Assembly (NCBI RefSeq): GCF_002995845.1
Contig: NZ_PVXP01000025.1
Span: 1-43,362 of the forward strand
Reading direction: 5' to 3'
DNA: 43,362 nucleotides
From: Clostridium luticellarii
GTDB lineage: Bacteria; Bacillota; Clostridia; Clostridiales; Clostridiaceae
Shown one piece after another: positions 42,601 through 43,362 of the stretch. Under the pieces are notes generated by a model. The model saw only the letters and a list, made by a program, of their open reading frames with translations. It was not told the origin of the DNA and made no database searches. The translations under genes and the position numbers were made by a program. How positions within the stretch are numbered: position 1 is the stretch's first letter; every line of letters begins with the position of its first letter.

Positions 42601-43242
42601 CTACTCTCTGCTGTCTTCATAGAGAAATTTCTTAACTTTGCAATAACTGGTCTCTTCTCCTATGGCCAATATTACATCTCCTTCTTGAAATACAGCATAA
42701 GGCCCTGGAGAAAGTATCAGATTTTTCCCTCTTCTTATGCCTATTACAGTAGCCCCCGTATTTTGCCAGAATTTACTTTCGGATATGCTCTTTCCTATAA
42801 TGCAAAGTCCTTCATATATTTTGAACTCAAAAGGCATAAACGGATTGCTGTTTATAAATCTGTTGGAATAATCGGTGAATTCGTCTATCTTTTCCCTGAT
42901 TTTTTTCTCCAGCTTATTTTTCTCCTCAAACAAATTCAGTATTTCTTTTTTTGATAAATTCAAGAAATCTATGTCTTTGAATTTTTCTACAAATTTCAGG
43001 CAATTATCTACAGATTTAATAATAATACCGCTGCCTTTTATTACTTCAACTATATCCATGTCATTTAAAAGAATAATTGCTCTTCTAATGGTTTCAGGTG
43101 ATACGTTATAATGACTTGAAAGAGATGATCTTCCCCGAAGCTTATCTCCCACTGAAAAATCCCCGATTATTATTCTGTTAGCTATATCTATAGCTATTTT
43201 TTGATATATAGGTTTTATTACATATTTTGATTCTGATGACAT
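42601..43242 (-). CDS. GntR-type regulator with RCK_C (TrkA-C) domain, BusR-like
   Basis: A 213-residue regulator. Residues 8-75 are a GntR winged helix (IYQKIAIDIANRIIIGDFSV, then SLSSHYNVSPETIRRAIILL). Residues about 88-125 form a coiled coil (KEILNLFEEKNKLEKKIREK). Residues about 128-208 are an RCK_C domain (ATVIGIRRGKNLILSPGP; FQEGDVILAIGE). This domain order is that of BusR, a c-di-AMP-binding repressor of osmolyte or potassium uptake in Gram-positive bacteria. By analogy it should sense c-di-AMP. The ATG has no strong ribosome site nearby; GGGAGG is 40 bases upstream, beyond a hairpin. Targets are not in this window. Confidence 0.87.
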   Translation of the reverse strand: MSSESKYVIKPIYQKIAIDIANRIIIGDFSVGDKLRGRSSLSSHYNVSPETIRRAIILLNDMDIVEVIKGSGIIIKSVDNCLKFVEKFKDIDFLNLSKKEILNLFEEKNKLEKKIREKIDEFTDYSNRFINSNPFMPFEFKIYEGLCIIGKSISESKFWQNTGATVIGIRRGKNLILSPGPYAVFQEGDVILAIGEETSYCKVKKFLYEDSRE

Positions 43243-43255
43243 TTTAAATTTTCTT

Positions 43256-43288
43256 TTTTAGGTGCAATACGCCTAAAATAAACCTCCC
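43256..43288 (-). promoter_or_regulatory. Leader hairpin upstream of the BusR-like gene
   Basis: TTTTAGG and CCTAAAA (43256-43278) form a short stem between a GGGAGG tract (43288-43283) and the ATG at 43242. It may affect translation; evidence is weak. The remaining 43289-43362 is AT-rich with nothing recognised. Confidence 0.3.
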
Positions 43289-43362
43289 TTTAAAATATTT
43301 CAATTAAAAATTTATATGTGAGTAAAAATGCTATTTTATTAAATCAATACATAGTATAGAGT

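Noticed and set aside
1-43362. Prophage, insertion sequence or integrative element
   Set aside because: No transposase, integrase, phage structural genes or terminal repeats are present; gene style is even across the window.

Overview
The window is low-GC, Gram-positive and spore-former-like. It has a SpoIIP sporulation hydrolase, strong AGGAGG-type ribosome binding sites, frequent TTG/GTG starts, lipoprotein signals, and anaerobe-type redox genes (2-hydroxyacyl-CoA dehydratase-like proteins, a ferredoxin-type membrane protein with covalent flavin). This fits a Clostridium sensu stricto, possibly an acetogen; the species is not determined. I see no rRNA, tRNA, CRISPR, insertion sequence or prophage.

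Layout. 1-3000: a LOG-family nucleotide hydrolase faces spoIIP and a YibE/F membrane protein. 3000-6600: a metal-homeostasis-like block, with a YraQ-type permease plus its DUF1980 partner behind a promoter whose dyad resembles MerR or CsoR sites, then an orphan zinc/manganese binding lipoprotein and dihydrofolate reductase. 6700-9030: ApbE flavin transferase and a membrane iron-sulfur protein carrying an ApbE target motif, a likely flavin-based electron export module. 9080-13970: a two-gene operon related to 2-hydroxyacyl-CoA dehydratases and double-cubane cluster proteins, with the ATP-driven activator fused to the second subunit, divergent from an ABC-class ATPase of unknown role. 14050-17020: a PadR-DUF2812-ABC exporter operon. 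17195-20174: a c-di-GMP phosphodiesterase translationally coupled to a chemotaxis receptor that has almost no external sensor. 20500-20840: a lone XRE regulator.

20960-31600 is a sugar-acid catabolic island under a divergent RpiR regulator. One operon carries a zinc alcohol dehydrogenase, FGGY kinase, 2-hydroxyacid dehydrogenase and 6-phosphogluconate dehydrogenase. The next carries a GntP permease, a gluconokinase-like kinase, a second 2-hydroxyacid dehydrogenase and KDPG aldolase. The same 13-base AT motif lies just downstream of the -10 in both operon promoters.

31900-40500 holds the most unusual system: a single eight-gene operon with a FecCD-type permease, two FecB-type lipoprotein receptors, an ABC ATPase with an extra N-terminal domain, a HypB/UreG-like GTPase with cysteine motifs, and three paralogous binding-protein-like proteins without signal peptides that share three metal-ligand-like Cys/His positions. 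I infer a metal or metallocofactor import and intracellular delivery pathway; the cargo is unknown.

40600-43362: RNase HI, a phosphoglycolate-phosphatase-like HAD enzyme, a DUF4342 protein with a UBA-like N-terminus, and a BusR-like GntR/RCK_C regulator that probably senses c-di-AMP.
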